Shown: positions 36,270 to 45,880, numbered from the stretch's first letter. The stretch is DNA of 64,000 bases from Sphingobacterium phlebotomi (GCF_008180195.1 NZ_VTAV01000001.1:744001-808000); one strand, 5' to 3'. Numbers and translations are program-made. The notes: a model not told the origin generated them from the letters alone.

Positions 36270-37361
36270 CTACACCCTCGACCCACCAATTTCACACTCA
36301 TAAATCGACGTATCGATAGTCCTTTTAAAACGAGATAAAATCCTCCGTATCTTAGGGTTGTTCATAACATTGTCTGGAGATTCCTCGTCGAAGAAAGAAA
36401 GCACATACTTCACTTTTTCTTTACCCACGAATACGCCTAACGATAGCTGTTCGCGAATAGGGTTTTTGTATTTGCGCTTTTTCTTGCGGCTCTCAAACTT
36501 CAGTTCAAATTCCGTTTTGGAATCAATTTGGTGAGCAGGGAAATATTCTCCAATATAGCGCTCATATTTGCTATAGAAGGAACCAATAAAGCCCTCTTCT
36601 GTGTTCCATGGTTTTAGCTCCCCTACAAAATGCAGGATTTTGGGCTGAAATTCTTCTAATAAAGGTATAGTTGTATCGATAAGCTGGTAATTATATAAAA
36701 AAGATAGTGATCCGATTTCGTTGTACAGTACGGTATTGATCAATGTTTGATCATGGCGTAAAAGCTTTTGTCTATTTTGCTTCGCATATTCCATCATTTG
36801 TTCCAAATAGTCTATCGCAAGCAAACGTTTGGTGTTAAATAGAATGACACCCGCGTTTCTGTACTGATGCTTTAAGGCGATATAGCGATTTAGGTAGGCA
36901 TTGTGAAAATTAAAGCCTGATTTACGTTCAATCTCCGATATGTCGATAGCCATCATCAATCCCTTTCCGTCTTTATTACTATCTAAAATTTGTGAAATGC
37001 AGGGTGCATTTACATAGACATCCGCATCTAGATATAATATCTGCTCATATTGATCTTTAAAAATGCTAGGCAAAAATATCTTGTGATAGGTTGCTGACGA
37101 GAGGCGACCAACCGGGAGTTCATTGATAGCCGAGAAATCAACAGTACAATAGCGTATATCTTCATGGATCGATACGGGGATTTTTTCTGTATCAGGTAGA
37201 CAGATCACGATGTCGAAATCACGTTCTTGCTCTTTTTCCAGTATTTGGCTTGCAACAAAAGAGGCATAAGGTAAAAAGGCATTATCCACACATAACGCCA
37301 CCGCTCTTCTGTTTTTTGCAGGTTTTGTACTTTGTATAATCTTTGGTAAAGTATATGTCAT
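36270..37361 (-). CDS. Glycosyltransferase family 8
   Basis: A 363-residue GT8 enzyme, the family of LPS galactosyl- and glucosyltransferases (WaaJ/RfaJ type) and glycogenin. Visible motifs: AVALCVDNAFLPYASF at the N-terminus, SSATYHKIFLPSIF, the metal-binding YLDADVYVNAP (D-A-D), QYRNAGVILFN, HDQTLINTVLYNEI and the second metal site ILHFVGELKPWN. The ~80-residue C-terminal part is basic, consistent with peripheral membrane binding. It supports the view that this cluster builds an LPS core or O-glycan. Confidence 0.94.
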   Translation of the reverse strand: MTYTLPKIIQSTKPAKNRRAVALCVDNAFLPYASFVASQILEKEQERDFDIVICLPDTEKIPVSIHEDIRYCTVDFSAINELPVGRLSSATYHKIFLPSIFKDQYEQILYLDADVYVNAPCISQILDSNKDGKGLMMAIDISEIERKSGFNFHNAYLNRYIALKHQYRNAGVILFNTKRLLAIDYLEQMMEYAKQNRQKLLRHDQTLINTVLYNEIGSLSFLYNYQLIDTTIPLLEEFQPKILHFVGELKPWNTEEGFIGSFYSKYERYIGEYFPAHQIDSKTEFELKFESRKKKRKYKNPIREQLSLGVFVGKEKVKYVLSFFDEESPDNVMNNPKIRRILSRFKRTIDTSIYECEIGGSRV

Positions 37362-37436
37362 ATAGTCGTGTTTAGTCCTCTTATCTTAATCTAAATTCAT
37401 TAAAAATGAAGTAGTATTATGCAAAATATATGCCAC

Positions 37437-38189
37437 CTATATTTTACGTTGACGCTGTACTTCGAGCATCTTTGCATACTTCATATAAGAGAAAAACGAT
37501 TGAATTAACGAAAACGTTACACCATCGATGCCATGAAATACACCTTTTTTTAAAAAATAGGCTTTGAAGAACGCTGTAACACCATGAATCGCCGGTGATA
37601 AAGCATTAACTTTTTTTCCTTTTTTTATAAATTCTTCCACCTGCCAATCGGTATATTGGTTTTTTTTGGCAATCAATTGGTGGAAACTATCCCAGGCATA
37701 ATGCACCAAATGCATGTCGGATTTGTAAATATTGGTGGCGACGACACGTTGATGTACCAGATGAGGAGAGGGGTGGGCTGTTTTTTTATTAAAAAAGCGA
37801 CAAGCATAATCGGGATACCAATCCGCAAAATTTATTTCCTTGTCTTTTAGGAAGTTTCTTCTTTTAAAGCTATAGGCATCGTAAGGGAGCTGTAGGTATT
37901 CTTGTTTTTCGAAGAATGTATAGCAATCATCATCCAGAAACTCATCTGTATCTACATTTAATATCCAATCATGTTGGCAGAATTGGAGTCCAAAGGTTCG
38001 CTGGGGGCCATCTCCCAAAAAGGGTTGAGAAATAACGGTTGCTCCTAGCGATGTGGCGATTTCAACGGTTTTGTCCTGACTATGGGAATCAATAATGATG
38101 ACTTCGTCACAGACTTTTTGTAAACCTTTGATGCATTTTTCAATATATTTATCTTCGTTGAACGTGATGACCAGTCCGCTTACGCCCAT
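37437..38189 (-). CDS. Glycosyltransferase family 2, WaaE/KdtX-like
   Basis: A 250-residue GT2 enzyme with GVSGLVITFNEDKYIEKCIK, EVIIIDSHSQDKTVEIA, GDGPQRTFGLQFCQHDWILN and NVDTDEFLDDD (D-T-D-E metal site). The middle has the QQ/YP-DYACRFFNK pattern and LVHYAWDSFHQLIAKKNQYT. This matches the beta-1,4-glucosyltransferase WaaE group, which modifies the LPS inner core. The gene is divergent from the GT32 gene. Confidence 0.92.
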   Translation of the reverse strand: MGVSGLVITFNEDKYIEKCIKGLQKVCDEVIIIDSHSQDKTVEIATSLGATVISQPFLGDGPQRTFGLQFCQHDWILNVDTDEFLDDDCYTFFEKQEYLQLPYDAYSFKRRNFLKDKEINFADWYPDYACRFFNKKTAHPSPHLVHQRVVATNIYKSDMHLVHYAWDSFHQLIAKKNQYTDWQVEEFIKKGKKVNALSPAIHGVTAFFKAYFLKKGVFHGIDGVTFSLIQSFFSYMKYAKMLEVQRQRKI

Positions 38190-38249
38190 ATTATTAATCT
38201 AAATTCTCTATGTTTCCTCTGTAAAAACTTTATATGTATACAAAGTATA

Positions 38250-38280
38250 TTGCATATAAAGATGAATTTATCTAAGTTTG
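38250..38280 (+). promoter_or_regulatory. Promoter of the GT32 gene
   Basis: TTG at 38250-38252, 20 nt, then TAAGTTTG at 38273-38280. This is a good match to the Bacteroidota -33/-7 pattern, with a leader of about 27 nt. Confidence 0.6.
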
Positions 38281-38311
38281 GGCAAAGATAAATAAATTAG
38301 AAAGCAAAACG

Positions 38312-39094
38312 ATGATTCCTAGAATAATTCATTTTTGTTGGTATGGGAGAGGAGCGTATAGTGAAACCATTCAAAAGTGTATTAAATCTTGGGAAACGTT
38401 ACTGCCGGATTATGAAATTATAAGATGGGACGAATCCAATACGCCCTTCGATAGTATGCCTTTTTTGAAAGTTTTGTACAAACAGAAGAGATGGGCGTTT
38501 ATCGCTGATTATATGCGTTTATATGCTATTTTTAGGCACGGAGGAATCTATTTCGATACGGATGTGGAAGTAATACGGACATTTGACGGTTTGCTGGGCG
38601 AAAAAGCTTTTATCGGATTTCAGACGGAAATAGGCGTGTCGAAGTTTCCTTTTAATACGGCGGTTATCGGATGTGAAAAGGGAAATGGCTTTATTGAGCT
38701 TTGCCTCCAAGAGACGGAGAAACTGCAGCGTATGAAATACCACCCTATGGCAGCGCCAGTCGTATCAACGGAGGTCTTGATGAACAAATACGGTGTGGAT
38801 ACCTATAAAACCCAACGATTGAAGGACGTGCTCCTACTTGAGAAAGATTACTTTTATCCGTTTTCATGGACAGAGACCTTTGATGAAAGTTGCATTACAC
38901 CCAATACGCTTGCCATCCATTGGTGGGAGGATTCGTGGGGAAATAAGAAGAAGAATATAGCTTATTATTGGCGATCGCTATCCCGAAAAATAGAACGTAC
39001 ACCATTAATCTTGGCCTCTCGACTGGCTTATGCCTTTGGAAATAGGAAGAGTTTCTTTTTGTATCCTCTCCACCACCATCTCCGGCGTCACTAA
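38312..39094 (+). CDS. Glycosyltransferase family 32 (DXD sugar-binding)
   Basis: A 260-residue enzyme of the Gly_transf_sug/OCH1-like group. It begins MIPRIIHFCWYGRG; the donor site is AFIADYMRLYAIFRHGGIYF followed by DTDVEVIRTFD, with the D-T-D metal motif. HHWWED-like residues (AIHWWEDSW) lie towards the end. It should transfer a hexose onto the glycan made by the cluster. Its last 90 nt overlap, tail to tail, the end of the heptosyltransferase gene on the other strand; both frames look real. Confidence 0.9.
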   Translation: MIPRIIHFCWYGRGAYSETIQKCIKSWETLLPDYEIIRWDESNTPFDSMPFLKVLYKQKRWAFIADYMRLYAIFRHGGIYFDTDVEVIRTFDGLLGEKAFIGFQTEIGVSKFPFNTAVIGCEKGNGFIELCLQETEKLQRMKYHPMAAPVVSTEVLMNKYGVDTYKTQRLKDVLLLEKDYFYPFSWTETFDESCITPNTLAIHWWEDSWGNKKKNIAYYWRSLSRKIERTPLILASRLAYAFGNRKSFFLYPLHHHLRRH

Positions 39095-40066
39095 ATCAAT
39101 AGCTTCTACACCATTACAAATACACGATTTATTTCCATATATGGAGCTGGGCCGGTTAGGATGTTCTACCTGAATGCAATCTTCTGTCGATTGTCCATAA
39201 CCCAAGAAGCCAGCGTAGGGATGTGTTGCTCCCCAAATAGATAGACAGCGTGTACCCACTAATGAAGCCATATGCATACCAGAGGAATCCATGCTAATCA
39301 TTAAATCCAAATGGCTAATGAGATCGAGCTCGCCCTTCACACCCAATTGACCAATCGTGTTGTGTACATGCGGGTACTGTTCGCCCCACGTTGTTGCCGT
39401 CTCCAGTTCCTGTTTTCCACCGCCAAAGATGAAAAATGTATATGTAGAGGTAGGAAAGGTTTTGAAAATAGTATTCCAATGGCTCGGTTTCCATACTTTG
39501 TAAGGATGCTGGGCAAAGGGAGCGATGCCGATTTTGATAGTTTTTGACGTTAGCAAATTTTGATAGGCATCCGGTATGGGACGTTCCTCTCTTTGTAATT
39601 GATAGCTTAACTTCAGTGAAAGTCCAAGCGCTCTAAATACGTCTGCATAACGTTCCACCGTAGCGCGCAGCGGTTTGAAAATCTTATATCTTTTTCTGGT
39701 CAGCTCTTTTTTTCGATGGCGTGCTTTATCAAGGATGGCTAAACGGTAGCCGGCCGTTTTAAAAAATAGCGTAAGAATCCGTGAACGGATATTATTGTGC
39801 AAATCGGCTACGTAATCAATATCGTATTTTTTGAGCTCGTTGAAAAGTCGCCATAGCCCTTTGGCTCCTTTATGTTGATCATCGGGAAAGATAGGGTGGA
39901 AGGTGAGATTGGGGATGCCGTCAAAAAATGCGACAAACTGCGGTCGACTTACCATAATGAGTTCTATCTGCTTGTGTTGAGCGCTGAGCTCTCGCAAGAC
40001 AGAAGCTACCATTGCCACATCCCCCATTGCCGAGAAGCGTATAACCAATACGCGGGCTGTCTTCAT
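39005..40066 (-). CDS. Glycosyltransferase family 9 (heptosyltransferase-like)
   Basis: A 353-residue GT-B enzyme of the heptosyltransferase family: MKTARVLVIRFSAMGDVAMV at the N-terminus, DLHNNIRSRILTLFF, KIGIAPFAQHPYKVWKPSHW, and the ADP-heptose site region SMDSSGMHMASLVGTRCLSI with IWGATHPYAG. It probably acts early in LPS core assembly. It follows DUF4254 on the same strand after 86 nt, an association I know from other Bacteroidota. The C-terminal 30 codons overlap the GT32 gene. Confidence 0.93.
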   Translation of the reverse strand: MKTARVLVIRFSAMGDVAMVASVLRELSAQHKQIELIMVSRPQFVAFFDGIPNLTFHPIFPDDQHKGAKGLWRLFNELKKYDIDYVADLHNNIRSRILTLFFKTAGYRLAILDKARHRKKELTRKRYKIFKPLRATVERYADVFRALGLSLKLSYQLQREERPIPDAYQNLLTSKTIKIGIAPFAQHPYKVWKPSHWNTIFKTFPTSTYTFFIFGGGKQELETATTWGEQYPHVHNTIGQLGVKGELDLISHLDLMISMDSSGMHMASLVGTRCLSIWGATHPYAGFLGYGQSTEDCIQVEHPNRPSSIYGNKSCICNGVEAIDLVTPEMVVERIQKETLPISKGISQSRGQD

Positions 40067-40152
40067 CTTCCTTATTTTTTTCTGAAAGTGTTTGTTTCTA
40101 ATTCTAATTTGTCATCAAGAACCATCATGCGCTTTTTTTAACTTTTGCTGAA

Positions 40153-40770
40153 TTAGGATTCATGAAGGTTTTGTTTTCCGTAAAGTATAGGGTTCAGCGA
40201 CGGATCATTATACATTTTCATTTGCTTGTAAACTTTCATATATTTATCTCCGGATGCAATATCGGTGAGCAGTTCATCAATGCTTTCTGACAAATCTTTA
40301 CGTTGCTCTAACAATATATCTAATTTGAATTGACAAGAAGTAATATGTGCCTGGTCTACATCAGTGCGTTTGGTTTCCTGGTCCATATGGTATATCTTCA
40401 GTGCCAAAATAGATAGCCTATCGATCGCCCACGCCGGACTTTCGGTATTGATTCGCGCATGCTCTTTCGCCTGAACATTCTGGAACTGCTGTAGATAGTA
40501 ACTGTCGATATACTCTACGGTATCGGTGCGCACCTGATTTTGTTTGTCGATCCGACGCTTCCAATTCAACCCCTCTTGCGGAGTGATATCTGGATTGCGA
40601 ACCACATCTTCCATGTGCCATTGCATGGTATCTATCCAGCATTTAAGATACAGTAGATGTTCTAACGACTGGCTATTGTATGGATTCTCTATAGGATGGT
40701 CAATATTATCATGACGATGATAATCTTCGATGGCACGTTGAAATATCTTGTTGGCAATTGCGCTAATCAT
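40153..40770 (-). CDS. DUF4254 protein
   Basis: A 205-residue, largely helical, soluble protein (MISAIANKIFQRAIEDYHRH, NSQSLEHLLYLKCWIDTMQW, LNWKRRIDKQNQVRTDTVEY, DRLSILALKIYHMDQETKR). It matches DUF4254, which is common in Bacteroidota and often next to heptosyltransferase-like genes, as here. Its function is unknown; a role in glycan assembly is suggested by the neighbour. It follows nuoN by 33 nt but has a -7 box just before its ATG. Confidence 0.88.
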   Translation of the reverse strand: MISAIANKIFQRAIEDYHRHDNIDHPIENPYNSQSLEHLLYLKCWIDTMQWHMEDVVRNPDITPQEGLNWKRRIDKQNQVRTDTVEYIDSYYLQQFQNVQAKEHARINTESPAWAIDRLSILALKIYHMDQETKRTDVDQAHITSCQFKLDILLEQRKDLSESIDELLTDIASGDKYMKVYKQMKMYNDPSLNPILYGKQNLHES

Positions 40771-40775
40771 AAAGA

Positions 40776-40783
40776 CAAAGATA
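40776..40783 (-). promoter_or_regulatory. -7 box 5 nt before the DUF4254 start codon
   Basis: TATCTTTG TCTTT ATG on the minus strand. It fits TAnnTTTG and lies between nuoN and DUF4254, so the glycan genes may be uncoupled from the nuo transcript. Confidence 0.5.
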
Positions 40784-40803
40784 AGGTTTTTTTTATGTTC
40801 TTT

Positions 40804-42270
40804 TTAAGACAGCATTAGCATCATCCAATTGGGGAAAATACCAAACAAGATAATAGTTGCCGTCAATAAATATGCGATAATGAGCAGCACCACCGATGAC
40901 CTTTTCCTTTCGTAGCTTTCTTTACCACTATCACGTAAAAATGCATATAATGGAATCTTGAAATAAAAAAACAGCGAGATAACTGACGTAAGTGCACCGA
41001 CAACGAGCAGGAGAAGTATCCCCGTATTGCCCGATGATTGAAAGACGGAAAACGTAGAGGTGAAAACCATCAATTTCGCTACAAATCCTACGGTTGGCGG
41101 TATACCGATAAGTGACACCGCAACCAACGTAAATGCCGTAAATAACATAGGCATCTTTTTACCCATACCTGCATAGGAAAGGAGGGAAGTGGACTCTGTT
41201 TGTTGCTCTAGCTGATCAATAAAGATAAAGGTAGCCAGATTCATAATGACGTATGCTACAATATAGAATAATAGGTAGCTGAAAGCATCTTGATAGGCAA
41301 ATACGGCCATGAGTAGTAAGCCCGTATGGCCGATGGACGAATAGGCCATCATCCGTTTGACGTCCTGCTGTCGAAGCGCGGCGAGGTTACCCACGAGCAT
41401 CGTGACGATAGCGACGACCATGATGAACCAAGTGCTTAATTCGGAAAAGTAAAATGCTGTGGACGACCATGATTGGTAGAGACGAGCAAATAATATAATA
41501 GCGCCTATTTTAGGGATAGTGGATAGAAAAGCGGTAATGGCGGTAGGCGCACCTTGGTAAACATCGGGGCTCCATACATGGAAAGGCACAAAGCTGAGCT
41601 TAAATCCGATCCCGGCAAATACAAAAAGTAAAGCCAAGGTAATAACAGCTTCGGGAGCATCCATTAGCCCTTGTAGGTGCTCGGCCGACTGAAAATCTAG
41701 ATTGCCCGTCAGCCCGTATACAAGTGAAAGACCATAGAGCATCACCGCGGCACATACCGATCCGAAAAGAACATACTTCATCGCAGCTTCTGATTGGATT
41801 TTATTTTGCGAAAAATAACCCACCAATATATAGGAAGCGATAGAGACCATCTCTATACCGATAAAAGCCATTAACCAGTGGCTCGTACTACTTAATACAT
41901 GCATGCCTAATGTCGCGGCTAGCAGTATGCTGTATACATCACCATTGTTTTTGGAGTGACGTTGTTGTAGAAAAATTGCAATAATGAGTGTACTGGATAT
42001 AATCACAAGGCGGGCATAAGTGCTTAACATATCGACCAACCACATGCCCGAGAATCCAGTTCCCGTTGTAGAAAGTTGATCGACAAGATAGTACAATGAA
42101 AACACCAACGTAACCATACAGGCGGTGAACGTACTGTTTTTCCAACGTTTTTCCATGAAAAGTGCCGTGAAAATGCACACGATAAAACCGATAATCAACG
42201 TTAGCTCCGGTTTGAAAAGCGGAATGGAAGCGATAATCTGGTCGAGTATATTGGGGATAGAGATGTTCAC
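40804..42270 (-). CDS. nuoN: NADH-quinone oxidoreductase subunit N
   Basis: A 488-residue antiporter-like proton-pumping subunit of complex I with about 14 membrane helices. Typical segments: HWLMAFIGIEMVSIASYILV (with the conserved Glu), FKLSFVPFHVWSPDVYQGAP (Lys and His in the proton path), MMAYSSIGHTGLLLMAVFAY and IPPTVGFVAKLMVF. Length fits. Its start overlaps the nuoM stop by 4 nt. It is the last gene of the nuoHIJKLMN block. Confidence 0.97.
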   Translation of the reverse strand: MNISIPNILDQIIASIPLFKPELTLIIGFIVCIFTALFMEKRWKNSTFTACMVTLVFSLYYLVDQLSTTGTGFSGMWLVDMLSTYARLVIISSTLIIAIFLQQRHSKNNGDVYSILLAATLGMHVLSSTSHWLMAFIGIEMVSIASYILVGYFSQNKIQSEAAMKYVLFGSVCAAVMLYGLSLVYGLTGNLDFQSAEHLQGLMDAPEAVITLALLFVFAGIGFKLSFVPFHVWSPDVYQGAPTAITAFLSTIPKIGAIILFARLYQSWSSTAFYFSELSTWFIMVVAIVTMLVGNLAALRQQDVKRMMAYSSIGHTGLLLMAVFAYQDAFSYLLFYIVAYVIMNLATFIFIDQLEQQTESTSLLSYAGMGKKMPMLFTAFTLVAVSLIGIPPTVGFVAKLMVFTSTFSVFQSSGNTGILLLLVVGALTSVISLFFYFKIPLYAFLRDSGKESYERKRSSVVLLIIAYLLTATIILFGIFPNWMMLMLS

Positions 42271-43865
42271 GGTTTTATTAATTCAATAAGTTGTAGCACC
42301 GAAGCATTGAGGTTGCCAAATACAAGGGACGGCATAATGCCCAGCAGTAAGGCTAGGGCGAGCGCAGGGAACAAAATTACTTGTTCGCGGATGTTTAAAT
42401 CGGTGAGGGCTTCTTGCCATGCTTGTCCGCCTTTTAATCTCGTCTGTCCGAAAAACATACGTTGTAGCGTCCATAAGAAATACGCTGCGCTTAATAATAT
42501 ACCAATCGATCCACCTATGGCCATCCAACGGGGCACACCAGTCGACATGCTTTCGGCATTAAATGCGCCAATGATTACGAAAGCTTCACCAATGAAGGCG
42601 GAGAAACCGGGCAGTCCCAACGAAGCAAAAAATGCAATCGCTACATAAGCGGTATACTTCGGCATAAGCGAAGCAAGTCCGCGGAAATTATAAATATAAC
42701 GGTCGTGTACGCGATCGTATAATACACCGACGAGAAAAAATAAAGCTGCACTGAGGAATCCGTGCGAAACCATTTGGAACATAGCGCCGGATAGTCCTTC
42801 TGCCGTCAGTGATGCAATTCCCAGTAGTACGAATCCCATATGCGATACCGAAGAATAGGCTATCATGCGTTTCAGATCCTTTTGTGCCAATGCATTCAAT
42901 GCACCGTACAGTATCGAAATGACTCCAATCAATGCAAGCCACCAATTCGTGTAAGCGGCTATATCGGGAAAAATGCTATAACAGACCCGAATGATACCAT
43001 AACCACCAACTTTCAGCAATATACCCGCAAGAATAATGGAAACAGGCGTAGGCGCTTCCACGTGTGCATCGGGTAACCAAGTGTGCAACGGAACAATTGG
43101 GACTTTAATGGCAAAGGCGAAGAACAGGACAATAAAGCCGATCAGACGAGCCGGTATACCAAAGACCTCATGGTAGTTGGTTATATAGGCGAAGAAAGAA
43201 CCGTCTACATAGTTGGCAGGGTTCATCATGTGCAACATATTGAACGTATGGGCGCCTGTCACTGGGTTGATTACCGAGAAATAAAGCCCTACGATCACCA
43301 ATAGCATGAGTACTGAACCCAAGAGGGTATAGATAAAGAACTTGATTGCAGCATATTCACGCCGCTCTCCTCCCCATATTCCGATAAGGAAATAGAGCGG
43401 AAGCAGCATCACTTCATAGAATACATAGAATAAGAAAAAGTCCAACGCGGAAAAAATGCCCATTACAGCGGTGTTCAGTATCATCAGTAAGGCAAAATAC
43501 CCTTTGGGATTTTTGTCGATGTTCCAGGAAGCACCAACGCCCATCAGCATAACCAGCGTGCTTAATACAATAAGAGGAAGCGAAATCCCGTCTACACCGA
43601 TTAAGTAATCGATCTCCAATTTTCCAATGGCACCTAAATCCATGCGTATCCATGATAATTGCTCCACAAATTGGTAAGCATCTAACTGTTGGATACCGCC
43701 CAATGTAGCATCGAAATTCCCGTAGAGATAAAGTGAAAGGCCGAATTGCAGAAAGGTAAAACCTAAGGCAATGTATTTATAGGTTGCTTTGGCTGATGAC
43801 GGTAAGGTTAAGATCAGCAGTGTAGCAACGAGTGGTAAAAATATCAATATGGATAACACGCCCAT
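42267..43865 (-). CDS. nuoM: NADH-quinone oxidoreductase subunit M
   Basis: A 532-residue antiporter-like membrane subunit. Key stretches: FLFYVFYEVMLLPLYFLIGI (conserved Glu), FAFAIKVPIVPLHTWLPDAH (Lys and His), KRMIAYSSVSHMGFVLLGIA and LGLPGFSAFIGEAFVIIGAF. It has about 14 transmembrane helices and normal length. It starts 3 nt after nuoL and overlaps nuoN by 4 nt. Confidence 0.97.
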   Translation of the reverse strand: MGVLSILIFLPLVATLLILTLPSSAKATYKYIALGFTFLQFGLSLYLYGNFDATLGGIQQLDAYQFVEQLSWIRMDLGAIGKLEIDYLIGVDGISLPLIVLSTLVMLMGVGASWNIDKNPKGYFALLMILNTAVMGIFSALDFFLFYVFYEVMLLPLYFLIGIWGGERREYAAIKFFIYTLLGSVLMLLVIVGLYFSVINPVTGAHTFNMLHMMNPANYVDGSFFAYITNYHEVFGIPARLIGFIVLFFAFAIKVPIVPLHTWLPDAHVEAPTPVSIILAGILLKVGGYGIIRVCYSIFPDIAAYTNWWLALIGVISILYGALNALAQKDLKRMIAYSSVSHMGFVLLGIASLTAEGLSGAMFQMVSHGFLSAALFFLVGVLYDRVHDRYIYNFRGLASLMPKYTAYVAIAFFASLGLPGFSAFIGEAFVIIGAFNAESMSTGVPRWMAIGGSIGILLSAAYFLWTLQRMFFGQTRLKGGQAWQEALTDLNIREQVILFPALALALLLGIMPSLVFGNLNASVLQLIELIKP

Positions 43866-43868
43866 TTT

Positions 43869-45878
43869 CTATTTAATTATCAAATAAAGTATTCCCAAAA
43901 CAACAATGGTCAATGCAAAACCCAAATACGCCTGTAACTGCCCATTTTGAACATGCCGAACAAGATGGCCGATATAATACGTCGCATGGGCAAACAAATT
44001 AACCAATCCATCGATGACATGTTTGTCAAACCAATAAACGACCACCGAAAGTTGACGTACAAACCAAGAGAAAAGGTTGGTAAGCCCGTCCACCACATGG
44101 CGGTCGAAAGCATATAATATGCGGCTAAGTTTAATGCTCCCTTTCACGAATATGCGGTCGTTAAACTCGTTCAAATAACCCTGTTTATTTGCGAAGTGTA
44201 CGAAACTGTTATTTTCTGATAAAGGATATTTGTTTTTTACGTACCAGTTCCATCCGAGAAGCCATCCCAAAATTGCTCCCCCCGTTAAAAGGGCCGGAAT
44301 GAATAAATGAGCTTGGGTTAAGGTAGGATAGACGGTGTCAACATCCAATGCCTGCATAATCCAAGTATGGTGATAATTTGTTAACGATAGTCCGAAAAGC
44401 GGGAATAAACTGCCCGCAGCAAGGAAAAGCATCGGTATAAGCATAGCATTCGGTGCTTCGTGGAATGTCATCCCTGTTTTTATATACGAGCGGTATTTAA
44501 AAGAACCAAAAAAGACCTTGAAGATAAGCCGTCCGATGTAGAAGGCCGTAAGGATGCTGACGATAATTAACAATACAGGAATCAGCACATAAACACCCCC
44601 CAGATGACTAGCCCATTCGTATGCCGTAATGACGATGCTATCCTTGGAAAGATAACCTGAAGTAAATGGGAATCCGGCGAGGGATAAGGAGGCGATTACC
44701 ATACAGCCAAAGGTCTTTGGCATAAAACGTCTTAAACCGCCTATATGACGTAAATCCTGTGGATCGAATTCCAGTTGTGCCTTTGCTTTCAAATGTGCCA
44801 TTTCGTGTATGACCGCTCCCGCACATAAGAACAGCAAACATTTAAAAAAGGCATGCGTGGTTAGGTGAAACATAGCGGCATCCCATGCACCGATGCCCAC
44901 CCCCACCATCATAAAACCCAATTGGGAGATGGTCGAAAAGGCAAGTATTTTCTTAATGTCATATTGACCTAATGCAAAAAGAGCAGCGGACAGTGCCGTC
45001 AGCGTGCCTATAAGGACGATGACCAGTAGAACAGTCTCGTTGAAAAGCGGAAAAACGGTGCAGAGTAGGAATACACCTGCAGCTACCATCGTAGCAGCAT
45101 GAATAAGAGATGACACCGAAGTGGGTCCCTCCATTGCATCGGGTAACCATACATGCAATGGAAACTGAGCCGATTTTGCCATAGCTCCCAGAAAAAAGGC
45201 CAGACCTGCAAACGTAGCCCAAGGGGTATTTTTATCGATAAGTGGCGTGGAGCTTGTTTGGTCAAATAAGGTCGACAGGTCTAGTGTGCCACAATGCGCA
45301 TAAACAAGGGCTATCCCTATGAGAAAACCGATATCTCCGATCCTGTTAATCAAAAATGCTTTTTTATTAGCTTGTACAGCCGTTTCTTTGGTAAACCAAA
45401 AACCGATTAACAAGTAAGAGGCAAAACCTACTAACTCCCAAAAAATATAGAGTTGCAATAGATTAAGGGATACCGTCAACCCTAACATAGCAAAGCAGAA
45501 CAGGCTTAGATACATCCAATAACGGTGTATGCCGCTGTCGCCTTTCATATAAGCACGTGAATAGATATGTACGGGGAGGGCAATAATACAAACGACCAGT
45601 TGCATGAGGGCAGTAAGGTTATTGACGAGTATACCTACATAGAGCGTATGCTCTCCGATAGTAAACCATTCCCATTTTTGCAGAACAGATGTACTATTCC
45701 ATCCAGGCAAGAACACGCCGAATAGACTTATCACTGCGCTCGCTATTATACCAATCAATGCGATGTTGCCCGAAATGGACTTTTTACCCAGTACGGCCTG
45801 TATAATGAATGCCAACAAAGGAAATAACATGACGAGAATGCTGGCGGTAATGGGCGATATGTGGAGAAAGGTATTCAA
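43869..45878 (-). CDS. nuoL: NADH-quinone oxidoreductase subunit L
   Basis: A 669-residue subunit at the distal end of the membrane arm, with about 16 helices including the long lateral helix. Key stretches: YIFWELVGFASYLLIGFWFT, GAMAKSAQFPLHVWLPDAME, KKILAFSTISQLGFMMVGVG and SLAGFPFTSGYLSKDSIVI. The C-terminal part carries an internal duplication, LYAFDRHVVDGLTNLF (from residue ~588) and VYWFDKHVIDGLVNLF (from ~614), followed by a last helix. Confidence 0.97.
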   Translation of the reverse strand: MNTFLHISPITASILVMLFPLLAFIIQAVLGKKSISGNIALIGIIASAVISLFGVFLPGWNSTSVLQKWEWFTIGEHTLYVGILVNNLTALMQLVVCIIALPVHIYSRAYMKGDSGIHRYWMYLSLFCFAMLGLTVSLNLLQLYIFWELVGFASYLLIGFWFTKETAVQANKKAFLINRIGDIGFLIGIALVYAHCGTLDLSTLFDQTSSTPLIDKNTPWATFAGLAFFLGAMAKSAQFPLHVWLPDAMEGPTSVSSLIHAATMVAAGVFLLCTVFPLFNETVLLVIVLIGTLTALSAALFALGQYDIKKILAFSTISQLGFMMVGVGIGAWDAAMFHLTTHAFFKCLLFLCAGAVIHEMAHLKAKAQLEFDPQDLRHIGGLRRFMPKTFGCMVIASLSLAGFPFTSGYLSKDSIVITAYEWASHLGGVYVLIPVLLIIVSILTAFYIGRLIFKVFFGSFKYRSYIKTGMTFHEAPNAMLIPMLFLAAGSLFPLFGLSLTNYHHTWIMQALDVDTVYPTLTQAHLFIPALLTGGAILGWLLGWNWYVKNKYPLSENNSFVHFANKQGYLNEFNDRIFVKGSIKLSRILYAFDRHVVDGLTNLFSWFVRQLSVVVYWFDKHVIDGLVNLFAHATYYIGHLVRHVQNGQLQAYLGFALTIVVLGILYLIIK

Positions 45879-45880
45879 GT

